Assembly: GCA_951217055.1 (NCBI GenBank)
Contig: OX578276.1
Span: 11,300,580 to 11,364,579 of the forward strand
DNA: 64,000 bases
Source of the DNA: Gerris lacustris
Lineage: Eukaryota > Arthropoda > Insecta > Hemiptera > Gerridae
Reading direction: 5' to 3'
Below the pieces are notes generated by a model. It worked only from the letters and a program-made list of their open reading frames with translations, searched no databases and was not told where the DNA came from. The position numbers were made by a program, and so were the translations under genes. Below, one piece after another: positions 1-11,737 of this stretch (its first letter is position 1; every line of letters starts with the position of its first letter).

Positions 1-508
1 ACTTATACCTTTGGGGCCCCACCTTTCTTTCTAAAACTCTACATTTTTATTTTATAATCCAGAACATTTCAAATTGTTTATACAAAGAAAGTTAATTATT
101 TGTAACTATTTATTATTATCTCACTTGATCTTTTGTAATTATACACCTAATTTAATATAAGTAATCGTTAATCATTTATTATTTTGAAACTGACCGACAA
201 CTTATATGCACACAGATTATTCTTATTATTTAGCTTCCTTTTCTTTTTTGTATATTTTATTAGAACCTCTATCTTTATCTATCTTTCCCGGTTTTCATAT
301 AATTTACAAAATAATCGTTGTGTGCAGAAGTTTTCGGTTAGGAGGCAATTTGCTGTGTCACATCGTTTGGATGGATTTTTTTATTATTTTAATTTTAACT
401 TTAATTTTTACTATTATTCTTTTTTCTTTGTATTTTTTGAACTGCTACCATCGGCAGGTAAGAGGAGTTGAACTCTATTATTCTTTTCACCTCCCCCCCG
501 CCAAAACA
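1..508 (+). repeat. 5' LTR of BEL/Pao element 1 (3' part only)
   Basis: Matches 3810-4394 of the downstream LTR. It ends in CCAAAACA directly before the primer-site region. By comparison with the downstream LTR, roughly 400 bases of its start lie left of the window. The short open frames inside it are repeated in the other LTR and are not genes. Confidence 0.9.
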
Positions 509-549
509 CATTGGTCCTTTGGGCCGGATCACATTGGTCCTTTGGGCCG
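509..549 (+). other. Primer-binding-site region with tandem repeat
   Basis: CATTGGTCCTTTGGGCCG occurs at 509-526 and again at 532-549, a 23-base tandem step immediately after the LTR end. A primer-binding site is expected at this position. Which tRNA would pair cannot be decided here. Confidence 0.5.
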
Positions 550-718
550 AACGATAAATTGACTTCTTTATCTATTTTCACCTTAATTATTTAGGTTATG
601 CATGTACAAAAATTATTTACCTTGTTAGCTACTTTTCACAAATATCATTTGTATCATTCTGTTTATCATTAGACTTTAATTTTGTTATCTTATCAATATT
701 ATTTAACATATCTCTACC

Positions 719-2549
719 ATGGAACCAACATCTGAACAAAAGGTCATCGTTCTCAAGTCAAAACTACAAAATCTATTTTCTGACATCAAAGAGGTGGTAG
801 ACCAAGGACGTCGCATAGGTAAAGAACCAGATGCTCTTGGAATGTTTCAAGGTATGTTTCGTTGTTTAGACACTCTATTTGAGAAATTTAATACCATATG
901 GGACGATCTTGTACTTCTACATGTTGTGGCCAATATAGAAAAGGGTTTCCCTACTGAAAAAGAAACATCTATGAGACAATCAGTGAAGCGCTATTATTAT
1001 GAGTGTGGGTCACTATATGAAAATTATCTTTCACCTAATAAGCAATCAATCTCTGGAACAAGTGCACCAAATATGACCTTGAATAGCACTACCTCACAGA
1101 TATCCCGGTCCAGATTACCAAAAATTACCTTGCAGCAGTTTGATGGAAATCTGTCAAACTGGACAGTCTTCCGTGACATGTATCTCTCACTAGTCCATAA
1201 TGACATCAATATCCCTTCTATTGAAAAAGTTCCACTACCTTGTCGGTTCTCTATCTGGCTCAGCCCTTACTCTCATCAAAGCTATACCAATTATCGAAGC
1301 AAATTACACTCAGGCCTGGGAAACTTTGGTAAGACATTTTGATAATAAACGAAAGCTGGCATCATCTTACCTTACCAAAGTAATTGATTTTAAACCTCTT
1401 GTCGGTAAACCATTGGCAACATCTCTCAAAGATTTCTTTCTCATAATGTCAGAAAATGTTCAAGCCTTCAATAATTTAGAAATAGACAATGCACAGGAGT
1501 TCATTCTTTTTGAATTAGCTATACGATCATTAGATCCAACAACGAGAGAGGACTTTGAAATTAAATTCATTGATACCGAGTTCCCAACTTTCCAGCAGCT
1601 TATTCGATTTGTAGAAACAAGATACCAAGCATTTACTCTAATCAATAATCTTCAAAAACAGCCAGAGGAGTCCCATTCTACCCAACGTTCTTCACCTATC
1701 AAGTCTATTCCTTCACCAAATAGATTTCAACCAAATTCGAACAACTTTCAAAACCAACCGCCAAGAAAATATACCTCATTATTTGTGAAACCTTTAATAC
1801 CTTCTGACCAGGAATCACCAGATAATCATACTAGAATCACCAGAGATCAATCAATACCTACCAATAGCTACGCCAGACCTTATCAATATCAACCACCATC
1901 TTGTGTAATTTGTAAAGAATATCACAAAATATTGTACTGCCCTACCTACCTAAACTCAACTCCTGAAGAGCGAATGAATTTGGTCAAAAGGTGCAACCTT
2001 TGTATTAATTGTTTGCATCCTAGACACCTCATCAAACAATGTACCTCAAGAAATACCTGTAGAGATTGTGGTTCCAGGCATCATACTACCTTACACATAC
2101 CTCAGCAAAATACAACATTGGGCAAACCTACTGAAACCTCAGACCATCAACACACACCACCTACTCCTCCCGCTAATGTACTGGCTAGTATAAATACCTA
2201 CAACATATCAAGTGATCCAACCTATGTAGTACTCGGTACTGCAATTGCAATGATCCAGGATGTCTCTGGAGCCTTTCAACCTTTCCGATTAGTAATAGAT
2301 TCAGGGAGTCAATACTCTTTTATTACTAAGGAATGTGCTAAGAGATTGGGATTAAGAATTAAACTATTTACAACATCTATCGCTGGAGTGGGACAAGCCC
2401 CACTCATTCAACCTAAAGGCAAAGCATGTTGTAAAGTGAAGTCTTGTAAACCTCCATATTCCATTCTCGATACGGACGCTCTAGTTGTGCCATTTATTAC
2501 ACCTCACCTTCCTCAACAACCGTTACCTACCAACTTAAAGATAATATAC
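719..2549 (+). pseudogene. BEL/Pao gag-protease, frameshifted
   Basis: The reading frame starts at ATG 719 (CCATGG). Residues from about 140 carry the DUF1759-type gag segment (LQQFDGNLSNWTVFRDMY). A one-base frameshift near 1228-1240 moves the rest into another frame, where gag continues to a zinc knuckle CINCLHPRHLIKQC (CX2CX4HX4C, near 2000-2040) and a retroviral-type aspartic protease with VIDSGSQYSFI near 2295-2330. A stop at about 2550 ends the frame before the pol core. Gag would form the particle and the protease would cut the polyprotein. Confidence 0.85.
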
Positions 2550-2552
2550 TAG

Positions 2553-3000
2553 AGTTTAGAGTTAGCTGATCCAAATTTTCATCAACCAGGTCCAATAGAT
2601 TTCCTTTTGGGTGTAGATCTATTTACCAGTATTATCTCTCAAGAGCATTCATTACCTCAAAAAGATTGTCATCTTTTACCAACTATATTTGGATACGTTG
2701 TAATGGGAAAATTTGAAACTCAAAAACCTAATCCGAACCCTGTATCTCTCTTTTCTATAAATCAGGATTTAAATAACAGTCTCACCAAATTTTGGGAAAT
2801 AGAGGAAGTATCTAACGTGCCAGAATCATCTGTGGAGGCAGTACCTTGTGAACATCACTTCAAGCAAACTCACTATCGCCTTCCATCTGATCGGTATGTC
2901 AGTCTGCCCTTCAAACATTCTGAACCAAAGTTGGGTTTACCCAGAATAAGAACAAAAAAAAAAAAACACTTTGCACCATTGAAAGAAATCACAATGTAAG
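2553..3000 (+). pseudogene. BEL/Pao pol stub (pre-RT region)
   Basis: After the stop the frame continues as the segment that links protease to reverse transcriptase in BEL/Pao elements: LLGVDLFTSII-like sequence, then KFWEIEEVSN and HFKQTHYRLPSDRYVSLPF. The matching region of BEL/Pao element 2 (LIGADIFWSLF, RFWQIED, RLPEGRYVVKIPL) is its counterpart. The frame dies in an A-run near 2950-2965. The 400 bases before the LTR keep only a trace of the pol C-terminus (KRPLTRIVT near 3318-3345), so the catalytic part of pol has been deleted. Confidence 0.75.
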
Positions 3001-3405
3001 ACATAAGACCATATCAGCTGTGCTTGTGATACAAAAAAAAGGCCAATAGACGTTAAATATAAAAGAAAATTTAAGTGTAACTCACAAGTCATTCAATCTA
3101 ATCAACTGACTCCTTATCGTGGGCGGGACCACCAGTGTTATTGCACCAGGAATGACCATCGCCAACGTTACCTTAAGAAAGATATACTTACTAGAAATTA
3201 AAACCCTAAACGCTAAATTTATGCGGAATCTACCAGTCTCCCACTTACATGTCAGATCCTTTCACCAAATCCCATGCTACACTGCCGAGTGGTCACCCTA
3301 TTGACCTCATCAGGAGAATAAAAACGACCATTAACCAGAATTGTCACATAAGATGTTCAAACCAGTGAGATAGAAACAACGGCCGACAATTTTTAGTGGG
3401 CAGAA

Positions 3406-4394
3406 TGTTTAGTTTTAATAAAAATTGTCTGCCTTTATTTTAGATTAGTTGTTTATTTATTTTTATTGGTGCCTTTAATTTTCTGTTTAATCATTACATT
3501 ATATTATAATTATTTAAAGATCTACAAATCATAACAAACATTTATTTTATTTGGAATAAATGTGGTTGCCTTGGCAATGTTATATAAACAAACTACATAA
3601 AGTAATAGTCATCTTAGAGAATTTATATAATCTTCAGAATCTAATTTTCCTTTTGAATTCAAAGAGTTAAGTTTTTAGTTTTTCATCTATCTAATTTAAT
3701 CATCTACCAAAGCCAGATCTGATATTTCAAGTTTTCTCTCTCATTATTATTATTATTTGTTTTTTCTCACACCTTTCAATTAAGCTTTACTTACTTCATT
3801 TATCTTCTGACTTATACCTTTGGGGCCCCACCTTTCTTTCTAAAACTCTACATTTTTATTTTATAATCCAGAACATTTCAAATTGTTTATACAAAGAAAG
3901 TTAATTATTTGTAACTATTTATTATTATCTCACTTGATCTTTTGTAATTATACACCTAATTTAATATAAGTAATCGTTAATCATTTATTATTTTGAAACT
4001 GACCGACAACTTATATGCACACAGATTATTCTTATTATTTAGCTTCCTTTTCTTTTTTGTATATTTTATTAGAACCTCTATCTTTATCTATCTTTCCCGG
4101 TTTTCATATAATTTACAAAATAATCGTTGTGTGCAGAAGTTTTCGGTTAGGAGGCAATTTGCTGTGTCACATCGTTTGGTGTAAAATCTCAATACATATT
4201 TTTATAACAAATCTTTTTATAAAATATACTTATTGCTTATGAAGTTAATTTATCATTCGGATTTTTTTATTATTTTAATTTTAACTTTAATTTTTACTAT
4301 TATTCTTTTTTCTTTGTATTTTTTGAACTGCTACCATCAGCAGGTAAGAGGAGTTGAACTCTATTATTCTCTTCACCTCCCCCCCGCCAAAACA
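3406..4394 (+). repeat. 3' LTR of BEL/Pao element 1
   Basis: Begins TGTTTAG just after the purine-rich stretch agtgggcagaa (3395-3405), the likely polypurine tract, and ends ...CCAAAACA, giving TG...CA ends over 989 bases. It contains a 77-base segment missing from the 5' LTR, so the two LTRs have diverged since insertion. Confidence 0.85.
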
Positions 4395-4588
4395 TCACTA
4401 TATTTTTCTAATACATTTTTAAACTTATTTTTCTCGTCGCTGTTAAATTTTCGGCTTTTTTTTACCGCCTCAATAATTTCATCTTCAAGACTATTACTAA
4501 TCCTATCACAAGGTTGATAATTTAATTCATGATGTCGAATCCCACATATCTTAAACCCGTCGTTTGCTTCAACTTTCTTAAACTGCAC
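4395..4588 (-). pseudogene. Ty3-type pol fragment (pre-RT)
   Basis: On the minus strand the translation reads ...AVKKSRKFNSDEKNKF then KNVLEKYSDVLAG, resembling the segment just before reverse transcriptase in Ty3/Gypsy pol ('...LLEKYRDVF...'). It is cut at 4395 by the BEL/Pao 3' LTR. It may belong to the same element as the minus-strand gag at 7620-8610, but nothing joins them directly. Confidence 0.5.
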
Positions 4589-4861
4589 ATCGGCTTTTTT
4601 GACATTTTTATGTTTAGGCTATGGAACATAAGTCAAAAACGTTACGTTACTTTTAGCTTAAAAATTCAGAAAAGTGTAACAGGGAGTTAAAAAGCTATAG
4701 GAGGTGGTGCAATCCAGTCTCCAGCTGCAGGGCCTTTCCCCTACCGCGCTTCGCAGGGCAAAGAAAGTCAAAAAGAGTTCCAGTGGTACCAGGGAAGTAG
4801 GTTGTCGCAGGAGGTAGTCGTAGTTGCACTAGACGTTGAACTAGGCTAGAGGAAAAAAACA

Positions 4862-6758
4862 AAGGCGGGTTTTCCTAGCAAGCGTGTTTGGTGCGCCGCG
4901 TACAACGTAATACGCCCAGCGCAACACGCCGGCACTCCTTGGTAAGAATTTAGTGCAAGTGTTTTCCTACAGAGCGCAATACGATCCACGCCAGCGTTGT
5001 ACGTCAGGCGTTATAAGACCGACTGCATTGAGAGGAGTCAGTTGCGTCGTACGCCGCGTGTTTAATATATTCTGTGTTGTTTTTATTGTTTTTATAATGT
5101 CAAAAGATTAGATTAATATGTATAACCTAGTAGGTATATAGATGTAAATGTATATATAATATAATATATTATGTATAGATATATAATATAATATATTATG
5201 TATAGATATATAATATATAGACGTATCACCTATATAATATTAATATTAATCAATATATTGAAAGCTCCCTCCTCTTGCCGTTTTAAAAACACTTTGCTAA
5301 TAGCTTTTCAACTTTTAAGTATTCTTTCTTCTTTATCCTCCTCCGCCAAATGTTTTTTAAATAGCAATATAAAGCTATTATTTTTTTATTTCTTCCCAAA
5401 CGGCTCATAGTCCAGGAGATAGCGTGCAAAAAAGTGTCTGACTAACATCAAGCTAGAATACAAGTTAATCTTAACGACTTTTAAGAATATGTGGTCGGCT
5501 AGATTCGTCTGCGGGACATAGCTTGGCAATAGGCATTTGAAGAAAACAAAATGGTGGAGAGCGGCCATGTCCCGCCAATTATGGTGGACAATATGATTTT
5601 CATGATCCTGAGTACAGAATTAGTTAATAGACCAAAAATCAATGCGATGTTATTTTCACACTTGATAGGTTAGTTATTCAAATATTACTAAAAATCAACG
5701 TGGTCACCTGTCAAGGGACAAACTAACATCAACTTGATTTTCGGTCTACTAACTAATTCTGTACTCAGAATCAAGAAAATCACATTGTCCACCATTTTTT
5801 TCAATTGCCTATTGCCAAGCTATGTCCCGCAGACGAACTTAGCCGACCACATATTCTTAAAAGGCACTAAAAGATTGACTTGTATACAAAATTCTAGCTT
5901 GATGTTAGTCAGTCACTATTTTGCACGCTATCTCCTGCACTATCATCTTCACAAAACTTTAAAAACAACTAAAATTTCAAGATAAAAAGAACTTTTTATA
6001 AACTACGTTTTTAAATTTTCTGTTGAATCATATGTAATGTTGATAATATAATTGTTCTTGTTATATAATATGTAATGTTATTAAAAAAAACAAAAATAGT
6101 TCTGAATTTATTTACTTTACATAAATGACAACCATCTAGAGAGGTGATCTTAAACCTATAAAATATAAAAGGACAAATCTTTGTACAACGGATCTCCCTA
6201 ACACCAAATCTAAACCGTGCCATCGATAAATTGAATAATATAAATAATATAATCGATAAATAATATAATCGATATTTCCTGTTTTGCTGTCATTCAATGT
6301 TTATCTTTTATTTATAAAAATCTCAGAGATAAATATCACAAATTGGAAACCCGTCAAAATGAAGATTGTAAATATTGGATATGGCAAAACAAATAAAATA
6401 ACATGCGGATTTTTTCCGAACTAACTTTCCACACTGCAAAATCTGCTGAAAACCAATTAATTCTGCTAAAAGATGGCTAAAAGTATTAAAATAATGCATT
6501 GTCATCGTGTTCTGAGCTATGCTAAAAGTTTCAAATGTCTAGCTATTCGGGAAGTTAGTTAGAAATCGATTGCCAGATTTGTACCGGACAAACAAACAAA
6601 CAAACAAACAAACATGAAACCAAGTTAATAAAAACGTAGTAAAAAATAATAGGAAAATGGAAATGCTTAGCGTGGTAAGAAATACGCTCCTGCCGACGTG
6701 AAATTCCCTATTCAGTTCACGGTGCGTATTAGATACGCTTGCTAGGAAAACCCGCCTT
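4862..6758. mobile_element. DNA element with 23-bp inverted ends
   Basis: AAGGCGGGTTTTCCTAGCAAGCG occurs at 4862-4884 and its exact reverse complement at 6736-6758. The inner left end is unusually GC-rich for this window, with repeated acgcc/gcgt words (about 4885-5060). No transposase frame is visible between the ends, so this looks non-autonomous. No clear target duplication was seen, so the superfamily is open. It contains the fold-back at 5413-5945, an AT-rich microsatellite around 5140-5225 and an ACAA/AAAC repeat at about 6590-6614. Confidence 0.55.
5413..5945. repeat. Fold-back (long inverted repeat)
   Basis: About 230 bases near 5413-5640 reappear in inverted orientation at about 5720-5945, for example ggagatagcgtgcaaaa / ttttgcacgctatctcc and ggacatagcttggcaatagg on opposite strands. 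The loop is about 80 bases. Mirror open frames on both strands arise from this symmetry and are not genes. Confidence 0.75.
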
Positions 6759-7619
6759 CTCGAAGGTAACCGAGGACGCGACATGTAGTTCGGCTACTTT
6801 CGGATCTCCCCCACTCTAGCCCTTTAGCCCAGCGCTCATCCACTACACTTTAACCTTATCAAACTACCTACTACTAGTCTACCTAACACTAGTACTACCC
6901 AACTAATACTAACAATTAAAACATTAAAAATCAAACTAGTTTTGATCTCCGAGTAGAGCACGTCTCAAAGCCTTCCTTATCTCTGTCACACTCTATTTTT
7001 CCTCCCTCGTTCTTTATTCTCTCTTGGCTTCCTCATTATAATTGTTACCCGGAATACTTTTTTAAACTCTGCTTGATTCTTGGAGTTGGTTGATTTAAAC
7101 TTTATATTTTTGCATGGTATTGCTCACGAGCTTACCGGAGTTAACGGAAGCTATCGTTCCGAAGAACAAAAAAAATGTAGGTCTTCGATTTGAAAAATTC
7201 CTAGACAGAAATCCGTTTCAGACATGAGGGAACATTTTTCGTTCCGTATCGGTCTGTCGTTCAATTGTTGCGAACCACCATAACTTAAAAACTAAAAGTC
7301 CGATTTTAATGAAATTTGGATGGTAGATCATGATTAGCCCATTAATGGTCTCATATAAGTTTCAACATTCTGCGTTCATTTGTTTCTCTTCCACATGCGT
7401 TCAAACATACATTTATTTACACCTATAGCTTCGAAAGTACTGATGTGATTTATATGAAACTTTTATAGTTTATCGAAAGTAGCGTGCAGTAGCCCTACAT
7501 TAATTTGAAAACATATGCGTTACCAAAATAACGACACCAAAAAATTACATGAAAATGTCTCACTGTCTTGCAGACTCGTATGCAAGCATTACTCCATTGA
7601 TTGCATGAAATACATCATT
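6759..7619. other. No gene recognised
   Basis: AT-rich sequence without a credible coding frame. A stretch at about 7140-7450 has less skewed composition and looks like transposon-derived non-coding DNA, but I cannot name it. Confidence 0.4.
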
Positions 7620-8610
7620 TCCTAAAATAATCTTTTAATTTAAATCAAATTATAATTATTATTTACTACGGGAAACAGACAGTGAAAAATACACTCCCGC
7701 GCCGGGATTTGCACCACGGGTCTCCTGTATTCTAGTTTATTCTCTAAAATTTTATCGTTATTACTATTAATTACCGAATTAGTAATTTGGTCTGTTATTA
7801 TATTTCTTAAATTATTATCATTATTATTGAAATTATTATTATATTCCGAGTTCCCAAGTATTAGTTTAAATTTATTTGTTCTTTAATTGGTTCGTTCGTT
7901 TCTCTTTCTCTTTGTTCGTTGCATGCTATTTGATTTATTCTTACATTTTCGTTTTCCGTTCTGTTTTTATTTAATATTTGTTTTTCGTCTGTGCGTCTAT
8001 TTTGTTGGAAGTTACTATGTCGCTGCTGGTTAAAATTCATATTCCTATTCGGATTATAACTCCTATAATTACTATCTTGTATAGCAAAACGTCTATTCGT
8101 ATTAACCGGTTGATACTTCGGTCAGTTCTCTTCATAACCATTTATTTCTCAGTCTATACTCCTGTTTAAACCTATCTCTATAATTGTCCCTAAAAAAAAA
8201 TTTTCATGTTTTTTAGTAATACTAACATGATTACCAAGTTCATCCTCCGTCAACTCCATTAATAGACTTTCAAATTCATCTATACTACTTATTCTAGCAT
8301 TGCGAAAAGCGTAAAAAAATTACTACCATAATGTTTGGCTATTTGACGGAATATTTCATCTTCTGGAATATAATGCATCCCTACAAATACTTTCTTCGCT
8401 TCAATATATAATTTATGTAAATAGGTGATTAGATTAATTTTTTTATTGTAAGTATTGTTAATAAAATTACGTCTTAATTGGTTCTTAACGTTTTCATTCC
8501 AATATCTAGCATAAAACTTATCTTTAAAATCTTCCCAACTTACGTTATCACCAATTGTCTCTAACCAGTACGCGGCAGGTCCACTAAAATTTGCTTCCGC
8601 TATCTGTCTT
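7620..8610 (-). pseudogene. Ty3/Gypsy gag remnant
   Basis: Read on the minus strand from 8610, an open frame without ATG gives a typical Ty3 capsid segment: AAYWLETIGDNVSWEDFKDK, FYARYWNENVKNQLRRNF and IPEDEIFRQIAKHYGSNF. Near 8305 the frame shifts and continues SIDEFESLLMELTEDELGNH. A third frame holds an Asn/Arg-rich tail (NYRSYNPNRNMNFNQQRHSN, about 7990-8120), and another carries Asn-rich codons down to about 7620. Two or more frameshifts make it non-functional. Its upstream end is cut at 8610 by the hAT copy. Confidence 0.75.
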
Positions 8611-9131
8611 TTGCCCCGGGCGGCAAAATGATTAACAGACTTTAAAATTTGTGAACTAATTTAAGACCTGTAATATGACTCAGTGATGTAGGTGTAGAGG
8701 GCGGCATGCGAGCTAGGCAGATGAGAATGAGCGATATGAACGCAGTACTGTCAGTGAGTAGAGATGCCTTTCTTAATTCCCTATTTCAAGTTAGGGTCAC
8801 AGTGTAGTTTTCGCGTAGTCCGTCTCGACGATGCGCGCCCTATCCCTACGAACTAGACACGGGTTTTGTCTATTTTCATAACCTATTGTCAGTCACATGT
8901 CGATCGCTGTCAAAGTTTCAAAGCAGTGCTACCTCATCCTTGCTGTGTGTGTGTGTGTTTCAACAAGTGTTTCGTTTTGAGTTTTTCGTGTTATTGCCTA
9001 AGAAAAGAAACGTCTACGATCCCAACATCCAAATACGGTAAGAATCTATTGTCCTATGTTATAATTTGGTCTATGTCTTCTTTCTGCACATTAAATTCAA
9101 TAGTCTCTTTTTTTAGGACAGTATAACCACA

Positions 9132-9236
9132 ATGGCTGACCTTAAAAAATTGTCTGGTGCTGCCTAAAAAAAAAAAGAATAAAAAAGGAGAAGGAGCTGA
9201 GCAGGTTGAAGGGCACTTTTAAGAAGTACTTTCAAG
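9132..9236 (+). pseudogene. hAT transposase exon 1, copy A
   Basis: Matches exon 1 of the intact-looking copy at 34065-34170 (MAD-KKLSGAA start, basic ELSRLKGTFKKYFQ end, same splice donor), but codon 12 is TAA and one base is missing in the A-run. An upstream untranslated exon ending ...CAAATACG|gtaag near 9040 and an acceptor tttttttag at about 9115 are also conserved. Confidence 0.7.
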
Positions 9237-9280
9237 GTTGATAGAGATGTATTACTTTATATTATTTAAAAATAGATTTT

Positions 9281-9720
9281 ATCTACGATTGATACGAAAT
9301 ATAAACATTATATCTTTGTTTAGATGCGTAGAAGGTGATTATTTACGTACTTGTATTCATTGAGCATGTGCGTCTCATAGTTCAGAATAATTCCTCTTCT
9401 TTACCACGCTAGCGCGGTAAAGAAGAGGAATTCTTCAGCTTTACGCACGATTAGCGAGTTTCTTTACATTTAACAAAACTAATTTCTGTTCTTTTATTAA
9501 AGTTCCTAACTGTTTATATCGAGTTTTTAGTGAAATGCAATGAGTGAATCAAGTGACTTTGACGAAAATGTGGAGAATAATACTCCTCCAGAAATAATTA
9601 ATAAGGCAAAAAATACAACTCAAAAATTAATGCCATCTTTATCAAGAGAGAGATACGAACTTACATACAGCAAGTTTACTTTTTTTCTGTATTTATTATT
9701 TAAATCTAAGAATCGTAGAT
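9281..9720 (+). mobile_element. Short element with ATCTACGATT ends and recombinase-like exon
   Basis: ATCTACGATT at 9281 and AATCGTAGAT at 9711-9720 form inverted ends. A near-perfect palindrome of about 40 bases (9392-9432, cctcttctttacc / ggtaaagaagagg) lies inside. From ATG 9540 the frame gives an acidic N-terminus, then KLMPSLSRERYELTYSKF, a pattern seen at the N-terminal core-binding part of tyrosine-recombinase-like transposon proteins. The frame then runs into the right end. This is a non-autonomous fragment; the recombinase link is an inference from one short motif. Confidence 0.45.
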
Positions 9721-9722
9721 AA

Positions 9723-10112
9723 AGTACGGTACGCAACTCGTGCGAAAACGGCATTTTGCATTGCTCGTGTGGTTTTACTCTCGCTATCGCTCGGGGTTAC
9801 ATGATAAAATTACACAGGAAAAAATTACACGGAAAAAATTACACATGGACAAAATTACACATGGAAAAAATTACACGGGGAAAAAATTACACGGGGAAAA
9901 AATTACACGGGGAAAAAATTACACATGCATAAATTATACATGCGAAAATTACACTAAGAAAAAATTACACATTTAAAGTTTTTTGACAAATTAATTAAAT
10001 AGTTTGGTTGTCAAATCAATATTGAAATAATTTATCATTTTAATGGTTATATATAGATAAAATTGATCATTACAAATACAAATGATTAATTACTACTAAG
10101 TGCAACTTAAAA

Positions 10113-10196
<84 letters not shown>

Positions 10197-11737
10197 CCTA
10201 CAAACCCAACCGTCACACGCATAGAAAAAATATCGCGGAGTGTTACTTTAAATAAGGACGGATTGCATCCCTTTTATTTCAAACCTGTGCAAGGTTTAGA
10301 GGAAAATGATCCTGCTCATCGTATCGAATTTTGCAGGTGTTTGTTAAATACCGCAATGGAACAACCCATGAAAGGCCCGATCACAATATCACAAATAGCA
10401 CTCGCCCACACGTTGACTGTTAATCTAGTTTGGAATGATGAGTTCTGTAAGGGTTTTCATGGGACTAGTGGTGACGATTATGTGTGTTGAACACACCCCA
10501 CGTGAAAGTTGATTCATCTGTCCACAGACTATTTCTTAGGAAATGTATGTCGGTATTGTGACGGTTGGGTTTGTATGTCCGAAAATGGGCAATAGCCGGC
10601 ATTCGCAATAGAGGAAACCACTTAGATCCACTTTTAAAACCAGTTCTAAATGCCTCATCTAATTGTCCTTATCAAAAATTGTTTTTTTATTAAAATGTTT
10701 TATGTAATAAATTTCTATTTTAAAAAATTTCTTGATTTGATTGATTTTTCTCGTTCCATCCAAGCATTTTGGTAGGCACCTGCTAAAAGTTTATGTGCAT
10801 AAGGTGACGTTTTTTGCATTCAAACTTAAATTTCTTCATGAAATCGATACGGAATCGCAATGTTATTTATACCGTTCGAAAGAGTATTAAATGAGGAAGT
10901 TTTTGTAAGATTTGCCAGCCTTCAAGAGTTTTTCTAGGAAAATAGTGAGCGTTCAAAGAATTTCAGAAATTTTATGTTTCCTAATTTTTGAACGTTTGAA
11001 CTGATATTTCGGTGTTTAGTTAATAAATCCCAAAAATAAAAATGCTCTATCTTTATAGGAAATTTAACGCTGATTTCGAAAACATGGTTACAAGTTAAAA
11101 AAATTGGACTTGAAGTGGAGAAATAGCGGTTTTATTAGCAAAAAAACGTGTTTTTTTGTTTTTTTTTTTAAAAAAATCATATATCTCGGCAACGGATTGA
11201 GATAGAAAAGTGAGCTTGGTGGAGTTTTGCTCCATTTTGAATCTAGCTTCACCCAAAAAAAATTATTGGTTTAGGTCGGTAACACCCTGTATATATATAA
11301 TTATTTTAAGTAGCACTTAGTAGTAATTAATAATTTGTATATATATATATATTTATTTGTTTTTAATGATCAATTTTATCTTTATATAACCATTAAATTA
11401 TAAATGATTTCAATATTGATTTGACAACCAAACTATTTAATTAATTTGTCAAAAAACTTTAAATGTGTAATTTTTTCTTAGTGTAATTTTCGCATGTGTA
11501 ATTTATGCATGTGTAATTTTTCCGTGTGTAATTTTTTCTGTGTGTAATTTTGTCCGTGTGTAATTTTGTCCGTGTGTAATTTTGTCCGTGTGTAATTTTG
11601 TCCGTGTGTAATTTTTTCCGTGTAATTTTTTCCTGTGTAATTTTGTCCTGTGTAATTCTTTCCTGACACCATCACTCGGGTGCAAACTCCACACTCGCAT
11701 GCAAAATGCTACTTTCCGCACTCGACGCGTAATGTAC
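9723..11737. mobile_element. Inverted-arm element with AAAATTACAC minisatellites
   Basis: The left arm (about 9723-10107) and right arm (about 11340-11737) are imperfect reverse complements. Both share cattttgcat near the outer end, then a tandem array of about 12-base units with core AAAATTACAC (9804-9970 on plus; 11470-11668 on minus), then a unique part including gtttggttgtcaaatcaata. Both arms end at TA-dinucleotide tracts (10107-10191, 11281-11353). The array units vary (acatgg, acgggg, acacgg spacers). Lack of this segment in copy B of the hAT, together with 9281-9720, marks it as an insertion. Confidence 0.65.
10193..11290 (+). pseudogene. Tc1-like transposase remnant
   Basis: The frame at 10263-10490 reads HPFYFKPVQGLEENDPAHRI then EFCRCLLN and NLVWNDEFC, like the middle of insect Tc1/mariner-type transposases ('HPYH...VQ.L...D...R..FC.W.L' then '...TDEA'). 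The following 600 bases are non-coding and end in ggtaacaccctgtata at the TA tract. A 19-base inverted repeat (TACAAACCCAACCGTCACA, 10199-10217 and 10557-10575) brackets the coding part. It sits between TA tracts, the expected target for this superfamily. Confidence 0.45.

Larger units (their letters stand above)
1..4394 (+). mobile_element. BEL/Pao LTR retrotransposon, deletion derivative
   Basis: Bases 1-508 and 3810-4394 are direct repeats, nearly identical except for 77 bases near 4180-4256 found only in the downstream copy. The internal region is only 2.9 kb: primer-site region, gag, protease, a short pre-RT stub, then degenerate sequence. Reverse transcriptase, RNase H and the integrase core are absent, so this copy could only move with help from a complete relative. 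The BEL/Pao assignment rests on the DUF1759-type gag, the CCHC knuckle and the DSGSQ protease motif. The right flank interrupts an older Ty3-type pol fragment at 4395; the left flank and target duplication lie outside the window. Confidence 0.9.

Noticed and set aside
184..562. Two overlapping open frames of 95 and 118 codons, repeated at 3993-4242
   Set aside because: They lie in the two LTRs of BEL/Pao element 1, are Phe/Tyr/Leu-rich because of T-rich DNA, and differ between the copies by an indel. No protein family is recognised.
5386..5985. Minus- and plus-strand frames giving the same peptide (YVPQTNLADHIFLK)
   Set aside because: The duplication follows from the inverted repeat at 5413-5945. 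The peptide carries no domain and one copy would be antisense of the other.
7680..7740. tRNA-like phrase gcgccgggatttgcaccacgggtctcc on plus
   Set aside because: It resembles a tRNA T arm, but the minus strand is open through it as part of the Ty3 gag region, and no acceptor, D or anticodon arms can be drawn.
9804..9970. CRISPR-like array of short repeats
   Set aside because: Units are about 12 bases with 2-6-base variable parts, not repeats with regular unique spacers, and the host is eukaryotic. It is a minisatellite with an inverted partner at 11470-11668.
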